From Physcia stellaris (lineage: Eukaryota; Ascomycota; Lecanoromycetes; Caliciales; Physciaceae): a stretch of 64,000 bases of DNA. The notes under the pieces were generated by a model that was not told the origin of the DNA, ran no database searches, and worked only from the letters and a program-made list of their open reading frames with translations. The stretch spans positions 372,001 through 436,000 of the forward strand of contig JABSSW010000007.1 of NCBI GenBank assembly GCA_018902385.1. The letters are read 5' to 3'. Position 1 is the first letter of the stretch. Every line of letters begins with the position of its first letter. Below are positions 11,995 through 22,726 of the stretch, piece after piece. The translations under genes and the position numbers were made by a program.

Positions 11995-12290
11995 TTCCTT
12001 CCCAAATCCTACCGCACTCGATCGAATGTTCTCGGCCTAACTCTTGGGGACTGGTGGGGAAGTACTGAAGCTGCGGAACTTGTAGCGTCCACCAGCGTTG
12101 CGGCCTAATTATTAATTGTTAGTTGTTATAGCTTGCATGTTATCTTCCGATCCGGGTGTTGATCAGGCATCCGAAATCGATTATGGCACTTTTTTCATGC
12201 ATTAGCGAGGATTCGAACAGAGAGACCTGAGAGGTTGGATCGCGGTAGATTTCTGCACAGTTAACCATGAGGCTAGATCTGCTGATTTGA
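11995..12290 (-). repeat. SINE-like repeat, copy 2
   Basis: Read on the minus strand, the head at 12290-12198 gives TAGCCTCATGG, then AAATCTACCGCGATCC, then TGTTCGAATCC as a B-box match. Further on, at about 12110-12065, it reads ACGCTGGTGGACGC-ACAAGTTCCGCA, aligning with the middle of copy 3 (ATGCTGGCGGACGC-CAAGTTCCGCA). The tail near 12000 has GGATTTGGGAAGG. Divergence among copies is high, so the family is old or mutated. Confidence 0.5.
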
Positions 12291-12589
12291 TGGGAAGAGG
12301 GGGCGCTATTGTGATGCAAGTCAGAGGATTTTGTTTTCAGATTGTGGGAGATGGGAGACAACACTTCCCCCAAACCCAAACCCGAAGATCAAAAAGGAAA
12401 TCTACCACGAGCTCTCAATAATGTAGGATGTGGGGAGTCCCACTTACTGATGAAGCTGATTGGACTTTAACATATCACCTAATAAGCCTTGAAGCCAGGA
12501 AGGATATTTTCCTGGCCACAAGGCCTCATAACCTCAGCCCAGTCACTATGACGGTAACGGAGAATAAGGCCGACTGAGTTTGCAAAGCA

Positions 12590-12800
12590 AACCCAATCGT
12601 GCTTGCGGAACTTGACTGCGTCCGCCAGCATTGTTGGCGTCGAAGAGGTAGCTAACGTGATTGTCCGAATTTCGCAAGAAATCCGGGGAGGGAAATGGCA
12701 CTTTGAAAGACACGTTAGCATGGGGATTCGAACCAGGGGCGTTTGAGGCTCGTGGTAGATTTCTGAGCGGAACTTGAGCCATGGGACTAAGTTTGCTGGT
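12590..12800 (-). repeat. SINE-like repeat, copy 3
   Basis: On the minus strand the head reads TTAGTCCCATGG, AAATCTACCACGAGCC and a perfect B-box word GGTTCGAATCC, followed by ATGCTAACGTGT, shared with copy 1 (CTGCTAACGTGT). The middle carries the GCTGGCGGACGCA and AAGTTCCGCAAGC words shared with copy 2. The right limit of the element is not clear. Confidence 0.5.
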
Positions 12801-13410
12801 TTTATGAGAAAGAAGTTGCTATTTTGATATATCAATTCATGGAGGCAACAGTAACCATCAACGTCGTTTCTTGTAAAGCAGTCAATTAATCGCTTTGAAC
12901 ATATCTAAGCGAGTACCGTAATAAAGCGCTTTTTAATCAGGTCCAGCTTTCTGTGCTTTGCTCGTCACGATAGCGAGATCGCTTTGGTGTGGAGCAAGTG
13001 GACATGTAATGCTTTTGCTCCGCTATGTACCTGCGATTCAGAGTAGGGAAGAATGCCGAATGTCCAAAAAGAAAATGTATGCCCCAAACCCTGATGGTTG
13101 AAGGACGGTCTTCTAGGACACAAATGGAATATGTAGTAGCTAGGAAGCCTTTTGTCTAAGCTCTGTGATATTTTGATGTGGTGACACTAGTCAGAGTTGA
13201 ATATAGCAGATAAGGACTACAGTAAAAGACAAATGTTTGTTGGATTTTGCAATTATTGACACCCATAATCCGAACGGTAAAGCACGTAGAATTGAAGTGC
13301 TCAGTGAACTATAATCGAAGCGCAAGCTGAAGCCATCCCTATCCAGCTGAAGGTTGCAACGAGAGACGCTACCTTAGGAGCAAGCAACTCGAGAGAGCGG
13401 ACAACATCCC

Positions 13411-15871
13411 TTAGATAAGGACTTTCCTCCCTTTTTCCAAATTTGTGATCTCATTCCTGAGCTCCTTGCGCTTTCTCCTGGTTGACAGATCCTCCCCAGC
13501 TATGCTCTCTAGCTGTTCTTTGCTCAAGCTGCTGACGAATTCGGGGGTGAAGACTTTCAAGGGAGTGTCCGGTCCAGCTATCAGATAATAATCTGTGGCC
13601 TGCATGCAAACGACATCCACAAACCGCTTGCGCGCGACTTTGTAGTAAGCGCTCAAGATGTCATGCAGGTCGTGAACAACGAAGTCTAGATTGTTTGAGT
13701 TTGACTGATGCTTGACAAAGTCTTCAACCTTGACGACGTCACCGGTGCCGGGAATGTTCTGGATGTTGTTGGATTTGACCAAAGTCGACTTCATTCGCTT
13801 TTGGCGGCTGGCGTTCATTAGCACGCTCTACCATCTGAAACAGCTGCGGAGAGCTTACCATTTCTCTAGATTGTCAGCAAAGTAATGATTAGTGGTCAGG
13901 GGAGTCCCAGCTCTCTCGACTTGCAAGACGAACTTGACATGATCGATAGCCTTCTTATATCGCTCAAACAGAGGTTCCATCAGCAACGCGTCGAGCCCTT
14001 TGCCAACGCGCTCATCGTGACAGCAATGGCCAACTAACGTCTTGATGTAGTTGTGGACAAGGGTAACTAAATCACATATATAGCCTAAGGCTAAGTTATC
14101 CCAATTGGCCGACTGCTTCTTCCACAGCAAAGGCAACAACGAAGTGTCGAAGGATCCCAGCTCGAAGCCACGTGAGCTTTTGTACATGGTCGTCAACCAC
14201 GGAATTATACCTGTCTCGGTAGGCGTCTGTACGGTGATTGGCAGGGGCAAAAGGTACTCGAGGTCAACCATTTCTGGAAAGTAGCGGTAACACAAAGGCC
14301 TCTTCTTTGCCCATTCAGGGAACTTAAGAATTGAGATCTCCGTTTCTGCCTCCTCAACCTCACACTTTTTTGTGGAGGCATCGGCGAATTTGAGCGTGTG
14401 GCCCCTTTGAGCCACGTCGGAAGAAAAGACAGCGTTACGGCCGACAATTTGAGTGGCAAGTTTCAGCCAGTCGTCCCTGTCAAAAGCATCATACTCCCCG
14501 TATTGGGCTTTGAGCGCGCACGACGTTATGTTTTGGAACTCGGTTGCTATTTTCAACAGATAGCTGTGCTGATGTTCTTGCGTGGCTCGAGGTGGTCCTA
14601 GATCCACGAGCTTCTCACGACAGACCTTGAGCCGCTGATTAATCTCTTGTTGAACCTAGGAACAATTAGCTGTTATTAAGCTTTTCTACCACGAGGCGTG
14701 GACAGTTTGCAATCCTTACAACGGGAAATTCGCGGCGGACAAGTTCGGCGAGGATCTCTCTTAAGCGTACTTCCAGAGCCTTGATCCCGACTTTGTCTTT
14801 GTCGAGTTGGCTCCAAGGTTGATGGCTTTCGAAAAAGGCCTTCTCGACATCATAGCGATCAGTTGACGCTTCCTCCAACTGCCGTTGTCCGAGATTTCTC
14901 ACGATATGCCAGCCAAGGTTCAGCTTGTGGCTCCTATCTTCAATCAAGTCGATGACAGATTGCTCGGCGCCCTTGTCGACAAGATCCGGCTTTGTAAGGA
15001 CTCCAAGGGTTCTCTGACCCTTCTCGTCGCATAGTTCGGCCATGTCCAGAATTTCTTGGGTCGCAATGTCGACGTTCGCTGGGACTACGGCTAAAATGAC
15101 TGATCGACGATTCTTCATATACGTGGTGACCATATTACGAACCATGGCCATGTCGGACTTCGTTGTTAGACCCTTTGTTGTTTTCTTGAAGATTCCGGGA
15201 ATGTCGATGACACTCAAATGCTGCTGGTCAGGGCCACATATCTCAATCTTCAGTACATCATTCGAAAAAGTTTGCTTCCCTTGCTGGGTAAGATCACCCA
15301 GATCCATCAAGTCGTGCACCTATCTAGGTTAGTCGGATACTCGGCAATTGGAGATCTTAGTGCAGACAAGACGAAGGATTAGTGCCGAGGAAGCCTTACC
15401 TCTTGCAAGATTTTGCCAAACCGAGTAGCTGTCATCTCCTGAAGGTTATCATAGTACCATGCACCCATCTTGTCCTTACGATCTTTGGCGGCATCATCGT
15501 GGGCAATGATGGATACCGATATTTTGCTTGCTGGACCCCTCCTGAAGACGATCTGAGTACAGAATCGGGTGCAAAGACCAGTGTTGCGGGGGAAAGCAAA
15601 GCCGATCAAGCCCTCCAAGACTGAGCTTTTGCCGCTGGTATCCAAATCAGCCATGGATCAATTGTGCCTGCGAAGCTACATACCTTGACTGATCTCCTAC
15701 GACAATGAGCTGGTTGACGTGTCAGTGTCGGTTCATACTCGGAGACAATGAAGAAGGTCTCACTTGTGGAAGATCAACATATTTGCCAATGTTATACTCG
15801 AAGAGTTTGTCGATAGTTTCGAGCAGTTTAGGGTCAGCCAAAGTCCCAGCTTTAGGAGCTTCATCCATCAT
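13411..15871 (-). CDS. Dynamin-family GTPase with GED (Mx-like fungal group)
   Basis: This is a large membrane-remodelling GTPase. Six exons (15871-15765, about 15709-15684, 15634-15400, 15319-14720, 14655-13859, 13807-13411) close to 720 residues. Splicing of the 26-nt second exon rebuilds the P-loop LIVVGDQSSGKSSVLEGL. Other GTPase motifs are DIPGIF (G3) and LTKPDLVDKG (G4), with VRNLGQ in place of the usual V.NRGQ. A middle/stalk region follows, and the C-terminus is a GTPase effector domain (DLHDILSAYYKVARKRFVD, then LSTRRKRKELRNEI). No PH domain or membrane segment is seen. This architecture matches the many Mx-like dynamins of filamentous fungi rather than Vps1 or Dnm1, which are more conserved. 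The cellular membrane it acts on cannot be told from sequence. Confidence 0.88.
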
Positions 15872-16288
15872 TGTTGATTCCCGAAGTAATGGTGTGTGGA
15901 TTGAAATGAAGTAGACGTTGAGGAAGTCCGATAAGTGAGTACTTTGGTGGGGATCGATCGTCGGAGCTGGCTCGGGACCAAACCGGCAATTTCCTAAGCG
16001 AGCATTCAAGGCGCCACTGTTCCGCATTGGGACTCTGGATTTCAATTGCCTGTGTTGATAACCGGAGAGCTGGTAGAGTAGCAATGGAATAGTCGTTCCC
16101 ACCTAGAAACACCCTTCCGTAGTCGGATGTATTCTCTGCTTCGATCACCGCTTAAATTTTGATTGATCCGACACCTGACCCTGATGATCAAGATAGAGGA
16201 TAGTGCAGGTGGCGCCCAAGGAGCGGTGAGTTTTGCGAAGCATAGATGGAAGCTTCAGATCATTTACCGCGGCAGAAAGAGGCGTTGT
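15872..16288. other. Intergenic, dynamin upstream / HTD2 downstream
   Basis: About 420 bp lie between the HTD2-like stop and the dynamin ATG. An open frame reads upstream of the dynamin start, but it has no family similarity, so the ATG at 15871 (giving MMDEAPKAG) is preferred. Confidence 0.4.
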
Positions 16289-17392
16289 CTATCGCTTATG
16301 CGTTTTGACTGTGCCTTTGACTGCCAGACCCCCATCTTTGCCTTCTATCCATACATCGTACTCGCCCAAGGCACGTTCTTTACCACACACGGTCATGGGC
16401 TCTTCGACATAGAGCGGTGCCAGGTTCCTGTAGTCGACACGAACAATATCCTCATTTTTCTCAACTGCATAGCCAGCCAGCATCTCTAGCATGAGTATCA
16501 ATGTCAAAGGGCCATGAACGAGCAAATTAGGATGACCTTCGACACTGCGACAATAATCTTTGTCCAGATGAATACGATGAGCGTTGTATGAAAGAGCGGA
16601 AAAGCGAAAAAGGAGACTGGCAGTCGGAGTGACCTTGTGTGCAAAAAGCGGCGAACTAGGTGGCTTCACGTGTCTACGCTTCTGTAAAACCACGCCTTGG
16701 GGATCGTCTCGCAAGAAAACCAAGGTGCGGCCCTCGACTACGAAAGGGGTTGCGTCGTCTTCTACAATAGAGCGTTTCAGCAAGACGAGCACTTTCTCCT
16801 CACCTTCTTTACCTTTGACTTCGACATTGCGGATCGTCTCAACGCACTGTCGGCTTTCCGAGCGGAAAGGGATAGGTTTATAGAAATGCATGAAGCCACC
16901 AGCCCACATTCGACGGTTGTAGGGATGCCCTGGTGAGTGTTTGGGGTCTGTCCCGTCATCCATGAGTTGCGAAAGTGGCCCACTGAGGGGAAAATAAACC
17001 ATCTGATAGCCTGGTGGCATATCGACCCCCGATGCCCTTTTCCTTGTTAAAGACTCAATGTATGGCTTGGGAAGGAAGTCGGTCAGCGTGTTCCATAATA
17101 AAGTGGCCTGCTCATTATTCCGGTTGTCGACATATATTGTTGGGGGAAGAGCTGTCATTTGGGAGCAGATGCGAGCAAGTGGATGTTCTTTCGGTAGTAC
17201 AGGACTGATTTTATCGAAGAATGCATCATTCTCGGCTTCCACATGACTAGGATCTAATGAGAATTGCCTGACGTAGTGTCCGCGATCGATAGACTTGAGA
17301 AGAACTGGCCTAGAAAGGTATGATCGCTTGACAAAAGTGCTTAGCAGTGAGTCTTGCCTTGCTGATACTCGGAGTAATCGAGCACTCTTCAT
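16289..17392 (-). CDS. HTD2: HTD2-type mitochondrial 3-hydroxyacyl-thioester dehydratase
   Basis: This is an intronless frame of 367 residues. The N-terminus is Arg/Ser/Leu-rich without acids (MKSARLLRVSARQDSLL), a likely mitochondrial targeting peptide. The rest is a double hot-dog arrangement. The MaoC-like second half contains LLFRFSALSYNAHRIHLD, then GHPNLLVHGPLTLILMLEML, the hydratase segment with catalytic-type Asn/His. The closest characterised families are yeast Htd2 (mitochondrial type II fatty acid synthesis) and the FAS1-like dehydratase/mesaconyl-C4-CoA hydratase group. I cannot separate the mtFAS role from a CoA-ester hydratase role by sequence alone. It is divergent from ALE1 with only 255 bp between starts, so the two share an upstream region. 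Confidence 0.78.
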   Translation of the reverse strand: MKSARLLRVSARQDSLLSTFVKRSYLSRPVLLKSIDRGHYVRQFSLDPSHVEAENDAFFDKISPVLPKEHPLARICSQMTALPPTIYVDNRNNEQATLLWNTLTDFLPKPYIESLTRKRASGVDMPPGYQMVYFPLSGPLSQLMDDGTDPKHSPGHPYNRRMWAGGFMHFYKPIPFRSESRQCVETIRNVEVKGKEGEEKVLVLLKRSIVEDDATPFVVEGRTLVFLRDDPQGVVLQKRRHVKPPSSPLFAHKVTPTASLLFRFSALSYNAHRIHLDKDYCRSVEGHPNLLVHGPLTLILMLEMLAGYAVEKNEDIVRVDYRNLAPLYVEEPMTVCGKERALGEYDVWIEGKDGGLAVKGTVKTHKR

Positions 17393-17647
17393 TTTACCGA
17401 CATTTGAATTCCTCTTCTATCAATGTGTCTATCTATGGATTGAGATATTCGCATCCAGATGTAGACACCCATGACAGCTCGTCTGGCTCTAGCGCCGCAA
17501 GCGCGCGCCAAATTCTTGGCATTCAAGATGCGAACAGGGATTAATTGTTCGAATGTAGTCGTTACTTTGTGTCTCTGCGATGTTGTACTAACACAATGAG
17601 GAACGAAGTCTTACTGGGACAAGCTGACTGAGCTGTCGCTGAGCAAC
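17393..17647. promoter_or_regulatory. Short divergent promoter HTD2-like / ALE1
   Basis: 255 bp separate the start codons at 17392 (-) and 17648 (+), so the two lipid-metabolism genes share one compact promoter region. No named motif is recognised. Confidence 0.5.
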
Positions 17648-19661
17648 ATGTTGCCCTACATTAACATACGTGAGCGAACCCCCCGCATCAAATAACCCTC
17701 TTGCTAATGGTTCCTCAGCATTTGAGTATGGATCCTCCTTAACGGGAGCCTCAGTTGATGAGCGTTGGTCTTCCGAAGCTAAAGGTAAAAACCCAACCTG
17801 CTAACGTCTCTATAGTGAAGCTTATCGTTTCCTTCCTTCTGTCCTATCCACTCGCCGGAGTCCTCAAGCGCGTTCCCGATACTCGACCCCATCAGAAGAA
17901 TCTCTTCATCATAGCGTACGGCTGGCCAAATCGAGACTTCAACATGATGCTGAAGGACTGTTAGAGTCTCACTATTCTACCTCGTCGGGCTTTTCGATCT
18001 CTGGGCCGGAATAAGAACCCTCTTCATCAGCTCCGCTGGTGCATACATTATTGCCAAATATGTTAAAGACGACTTCATGCCATGGCTCGGGTTTGTCTTC
18101 CTCATGGGCCATATGTCGATCAACCATATTCATCGACAATCGATCAATGCTCCAGAGAAGGTTGATGTCACTGGTGAGTAAACCTAAACAAGCTTTGGAT
18201 TTCCGCTAAACATTTATTGCGTAGGAGCTCAGATGGTTTTGATCATGAAGGTGACATTTCTTCTGGACGGAGACTCAGCTGTCAGAGCTGACTATCCCAG
18301 CTGACAGCCTTCTGCTGGAATGTGCAAGACGGACGGCTACCTGAGAAGGATCTCGTTGATTTTCAAAAGAAGCGAGCTCTACCCGAGTTGCCTGGCTTGC
18401 TAGACTATGCTGGCTACGTCCTCTTCTTTCCCTCTTTATTTGCAGGTCCAGCTTTCGATTATGTCGAATACCGCCAATGGATTGAAACAACTATGTTCGA
18501 TCTCCCTCCAGGCGCAGATCCGAAGACAGCACCCAGAACACGCAAAAAGCGAAGAATACCTAGGAGCGGTACGCCTGCGACATGGAAAGCTGTCACTGGC
18601 ATCTTATGGATTCTGGGTTTCCTTAAATTTTCCGGCTGGTATAATGCAGAGCTTGTTCTCAGCGATCAGTACTTGCACTACGGCTTTCTTCGGCGTGTTT
18701 GGCACCTTGAAATGCTCGGCTTTGTCACACGAATGAAATACTACGGCGTCTGGTATCTGACTGAAGGCGCCTGCATCCTATCAGGCATGGGCTACAATGG
18801 CGTCGACCCCGCCACAGGCCGAGTACTGTGGAACAGACTCCAAAATGTCAACCCATGGGGCATCGAAAGCGCTCAGAATTCCCGAGCTTACCTTGAGAAC
18901 TGGAATATGAACACCAACCGCTGGCTGCGAAACTACGTATATCTTCGCGTTACGCCGAAAGGGAAGAAGCCCGGCTTCAGAGCCAGTCTGGCAACCTTTG
19001 CGACCAGTGCGTTCTGGCATGGCTTCTACCCTGGCTACTATCTCAGCTTTGTTCTCGGCGCGTTTTTACAAACTATCGCTAAGAGTAAGTCTTCCCTTGC
19101 TGCCTTTCTCCATATCCTCTCCCCTTCCACCTCCCCAAACATCGCTAAAAACCAATAGATGTCCGCCGCTACATCCGTCCTTTCTTCCTCACTCCCGACG
19201 GCACCCGTTCTACGCCCTACAAGACCTACTACGACATCCTCTCCTACCTAATCACCCAATCGGCCTTCTGCTTCACCACCGCCCCCTTCGTCCTCCTCAC
19301 CCTCCCCGCCTCTCTAAAAGTCTGGTCCCGCGTCTACTTCTACACCGTCGTCGGCGCCGCCGCTGCGATGGCTTTCTTCGCCTCTCCCGCCAAAGGATAT
19401 CTCATCCGGCGCCTGAATTCCAGAAACCCGAAGAAAGGCGGGGGAAGGGTAGAGAATGAACGGAGAGAGCATGAAGAGGATAGAGCCCATCCGTTACAGG
19501 GTCTCCCGAGCGATTTCACGGCTGAAGTCGATGAGGCGGTGGAGGAGATCAGGAGGGAGGTGGAGGCGAGGAGGAGGAAGGGCAGTGTGGGCGTTAGTAT
19601 GCCCAGGGGGGAGGCGATGAGGGCTGCGGTGGAGGATAAACTTGGGAGGAAGATTGCGTGA
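17648..19661 (+). CDS. ALE1: MBOAT lysophospholipid acyltransferase
   Basis: Ale1/Lpt1 acylates lysophospholipids (lyso-PE, lyso-PC, lyso-PA) in the ER in the Lands cycle. Seven exons fit with phases closed: 17648-17669, 17719-17763, 17816-17915, 17965-18173, 18225-18250, 18301-19084 and 19159-19661, for 562 residues. MBOAT features are many membrane helices, SLFAGPAFDYVEY, the WNMNTNRWLRNYVYLR block with the conserved Asn, and TFATSAFWHGFYPGYY with the active-site His. The C-terminal 90 residues are charged and cytosolic-looking (EVDEAVEEIRREVEARRRK). The first exons code the start MLPYINIPFEYG. It converges on the GPI-anchored protein gene. Confidence 0.93.
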
Positions 19662-20087
19662 GTGAGACGAAGTGGTTGAGGAGAGAGAGGGTGGGGGTGT
19701 AATGCATTTTATGGGCGGCGAGCTGATTAAAAAAGGCAAAAGGGAGGCTATGATTGCATGACTTGCTGTCGATGGGTGGCTTTCTGATCTGCATTATCTT
19801 TGGAGCATCGATGGAGCTTTGGCAAGCATTCTCTGAAAGAAAAAACCTAATCGCTCGATATCGATCTACGGGTACCACAACCTCAACCCATACTCTACAA
19901 GCTTTAGCACCTTTCGAATCTCTATCAAGCCTTCACCTATCATATCATATCGTTGTTTTGAGCATGTCTATCAACCGCAACCATCGCCCTCCCCTCATCC
20001 CCCACCCTCAAAAGCCACCCGCAACCCAAGCCCAACAAGCAAAGCTCATCAAGACAACCCAATAATGCTATCCCCTCCATTCCCAAA
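19662..20087. other. Convergent 3' flanks of ALE1 and the GPI protein
   Basis: This is about 425 bp of intergenic sequence with a C-rich run from 20040 to 20160. The C-rich part overlaps the GPI-signal coding end on the other strand. No extra gene is supported. Confidence 0.4.
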
Positions 20088-21237
20088 CTAAAACAACCCC
20101 CCAACCCAAGCACCCCCAACCACAGCCCCCACCCCCATCCCCACCACCCCGACCCCCGTAACCTGAGCCTGCGCCGCAGCAGCAGTAGAACTACTAGTGC
20201 TCACAACACTAGAGACCTTGGACGCGAGACTGCTTTCCTTGGAAGCTAAGGAACTGGTAAAGGAGGAAGCTTTCGCGGCGGGCGCGTGGGTGATGGAGGA
20301 TTCTTCAGACAGGAGAGAGCTGGTAAGGGAGGAGACGAGGGAGGCGGGGCCGTGCGTGATGGAGGAGGCTTTCGCGGCGACGGAGGATTCGAAAGAGTGG
20401 AGGACAGCGGCGTTGGAGCGGGATTCAGCCGCGGCTTCGATGGAGTGGCTGGAGATGAGGGTAGATTCGACGTCGTTTGCTAGGGGGATTAGTTGTGGGT
20501 TCTGGGGGATTAGTTGGGGGGTTGGGGGTGGGGATTTGGGGGAGACATACGTCCAGTAAACGTCCCGATCGACGTAGCAGCCTTGATCTCGCTCTGAAAC
20601 GCATGCACGATGTCGTTGTTGATGGCGACGTAGCCGTAGCCCGTGGTTGGAAGCGCGGTCATCCAGGCTGGGAGGGGGATGTCCGGGGTCCTATCCGTGA
20701 CGTGGCTTGTTAGCTTTGTGATTGTACGGCTGCTGAAGTTGATGGAGTGTGGATTCGAGGATTGGTGGATGGAGAAAGGGAGAGCGGAAAGGACATACCA
20801 GACCACAAAGCCTGCGCCACAGCCTTGGTGACATCCGATTCAAGGTTATGACCCTTCGCTTCCGGGATTTTGGAGAGCTCTGCTTGGAATGCGGAGTTGG
20901 TTAGCTGGGCGGAGACTTTGGCTGCGAGGTCGGATAGCTGGATCAATCATTCTGGTCAGTATTTGCTTCTATCTTTCTTTTCCTTTTTCATGGGTATTGC
21001 TTTTGGAGCGAATTTTTCTTTGGTTTTGGTTAGGAGAATAGGGGAAGTGGTTAGGAAGCCTGTAGAATAGAGCCAACTTACAATGGATTTGTGATCGGCA
21101 GAGGCATAAATGACGCCTGGCTTGATGGTATTGAAGTCGATAGTAATATCCTCAACGGTGCTAGTGGGAGTCTGAGCAGAGACCATGGTGATGATAGCGG
21201 TGGCCGCGAGGGCGGTGAGGGATGGTGTGTAATGCAT
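20088..21237 (-). CDS. GPI-anchored Ser/Ala-rich secreted protein
   Basis: Four exons (21237-21082, 20937-20799, 20667-20551, 20479-20088) close to 267 residues. The N-terminus is a signal peptide (MHYTPSLTALAATAIITMVS, cut near SAQ). The body contains two small helical segments (LSDLAAKVSAQLTNSAFQ, then WMTALPTTGYGYVAI), the layout of a common fungal secreted family with an ALP.WFTALP-type motif. The C-terminal half is Ser/Ala/Thr-rich and likely O-glycosylated, and the last 30 residues are hydrophobic Gly/Val, fitting a GPI-attachment signal. A cell-surface or wall location follows from the signals. No enzymatic motif is seen, and the function is unknown. Confidence 0.8.
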
Positions 21238-22726
21238 CCTTGGGAGCTTTGTTAATGTTGTAGCTACTGAGGAAAGGATGACTCGATTGAAAGGACTTGG
21301 CTGAGGATCGAGGTCGATGGAGGGAGTAGATTTTGACGGTTGGAGAGATGGTTGTAGAGCGAACAAAGAAAGGAAATTGAGATTGAGGTTTGATAAACAA
21401 GATTTGTGGGTGAGCCATTGCCGGGATACGCAATTCGGCAAGGCAAACACAGTGACACGAAGGCTTCACTGCGGTGGCTTGGTGCAGCGGTGAAGCATGT
21501 GCTGAACCGTGAAGAGCATGTGTCATGCCTTGGTGCAGATTGAAACGCGTACCAAGAGAGGAGAGCAAGGAAACGATACCGTGAATACATGGAGTCTACT
21601 TTGTGATCTCTCTCTGCCCAGCTTACGATTCTTGAGAAAGGAAACCTCATATCCAAATACCATCAACAACCCACTCACTCACCTCATCGTTTTCCAAGAC
21701 AAAACAATACCATCAACTTCCACACCCCATACCGTCCTATTCGGTATCTCATCAACTCATCCTACACACGCTGCATTACTCCACTGGGCTTCCCCTTAAC
21801 AAAAAACGAAATGAAGATTACTGTACCCTTCACTCTCTCTCCTCAAATACAACTCTATCACAAACATCCCAAAGAACCCATACCTAGAAGCCACACAACG
21901 TATGTCATTCTCGAGCAGTAAGTACTCACTCCAGCACTCAACCTTCAACTCTCTATCCAGTCGCTCGATGCCTCTCCGCCCGCCAGAACATCTTTCTCTC
22001 AACCGGTTTTATCCTTCAATCTTGTTCCCCTCTCAATCATCGCTCTCCCAACCAGCCCTCTTGATGTCCGGAGGCCGGCGAGGTGCTGAAAAGATGGAAC
22101 GGCATCTGGGATGATGAAGTGACATTTGGACGAGCTGGGGAATCGGTCATGCGGGTTTAGGAGTAAGGTAGCGCTAGGGTTGCTTAAGCGAGGTTAAATT
22201 GAAGACGGCCAGGTTGTATGGTACGGGGACCTTACCTCCCTTTTCCGTGTGGGTAAGCTCTCCAATAGACCACCGAAGCACGCATGATGTTCCAAGTCCA
22301 AGCATGAGGAAGAAGAGGCTTATGTTCCTCAAATTATAGACCACCTGTACAGCGCGGTGAATCTTACATACAAAAGTAAAGGTGATAGTTGCATCTGAAC
22401 AGTAGCAACGAGAAAAATTCCTCTATCTCCAAAATTCTAAATGGATCGTAATTCCTGAACAGCAAGTCGCTAAAATCGCTACAATCTTGTAAATAGCATC
22501 CATCGGAATACAAACGCCTCCTTGATAAAATGGTATCTAGCAGCTCATAAGCCGTGATAAATCATTATATGAATCAGACATTATGATCTTGAACAGTACG
22601 TAAAAACATTCGTCGTACTCGAAGGATATGTGAACACCGGCGCCGTGAAGGGAAGGCTATGAGATAAGCGTCGTATAGACAAATCGTAAAATATATGCAT
22701 CGTGGAGTATGAGCTTCGTGGCTCCA
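21238..22726. other. Intergenic, GPI-protein promoter and serine-rich gene 3' flank
   Basis: About 1.5 kb without a supported gene. The stretch 21600-22020 is CT-rich on the + strand. Short open frames on both strands lack domains and fitting splice sites. Confidence 0.45.

Larger units (their letters stand above)
9640..13410. other. Long gene-poor region with dispersed SINE-like copies
   Basis: This 3.8 kb stretch contains the KNR4 5' flank (9640 to about 10300) and then no open frame I can support. Between 11.0 and 12.9 kb it carries three diverged copies of a repeat, listed separately, plus two short fragments at about 11337-11357 (-) and 12397-12414 (+) that keep only the most conserved core (AAATCTACC-GCGAGCTC-like). 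The rest, 10300-11000 and 12900-13400, shows nothing I recognise. Confidence 0.55.

Noticed and set aside
12698-12800. tRNA gene suggested by GGTTCGAATCC
   Set aside because: The T-stem and acceptor stem do not pair, and two more diverged copies share non-tRNA sequence, so a tRNA-derived repeat fits better.
20660-20800. Acceptor at CACGGATAG for the third exon of the GPI protein
   Set aside because: It leads to an immediate stop; the CTCCCAG acceptor ending at 20668 keeps frame through to the GPI signal.
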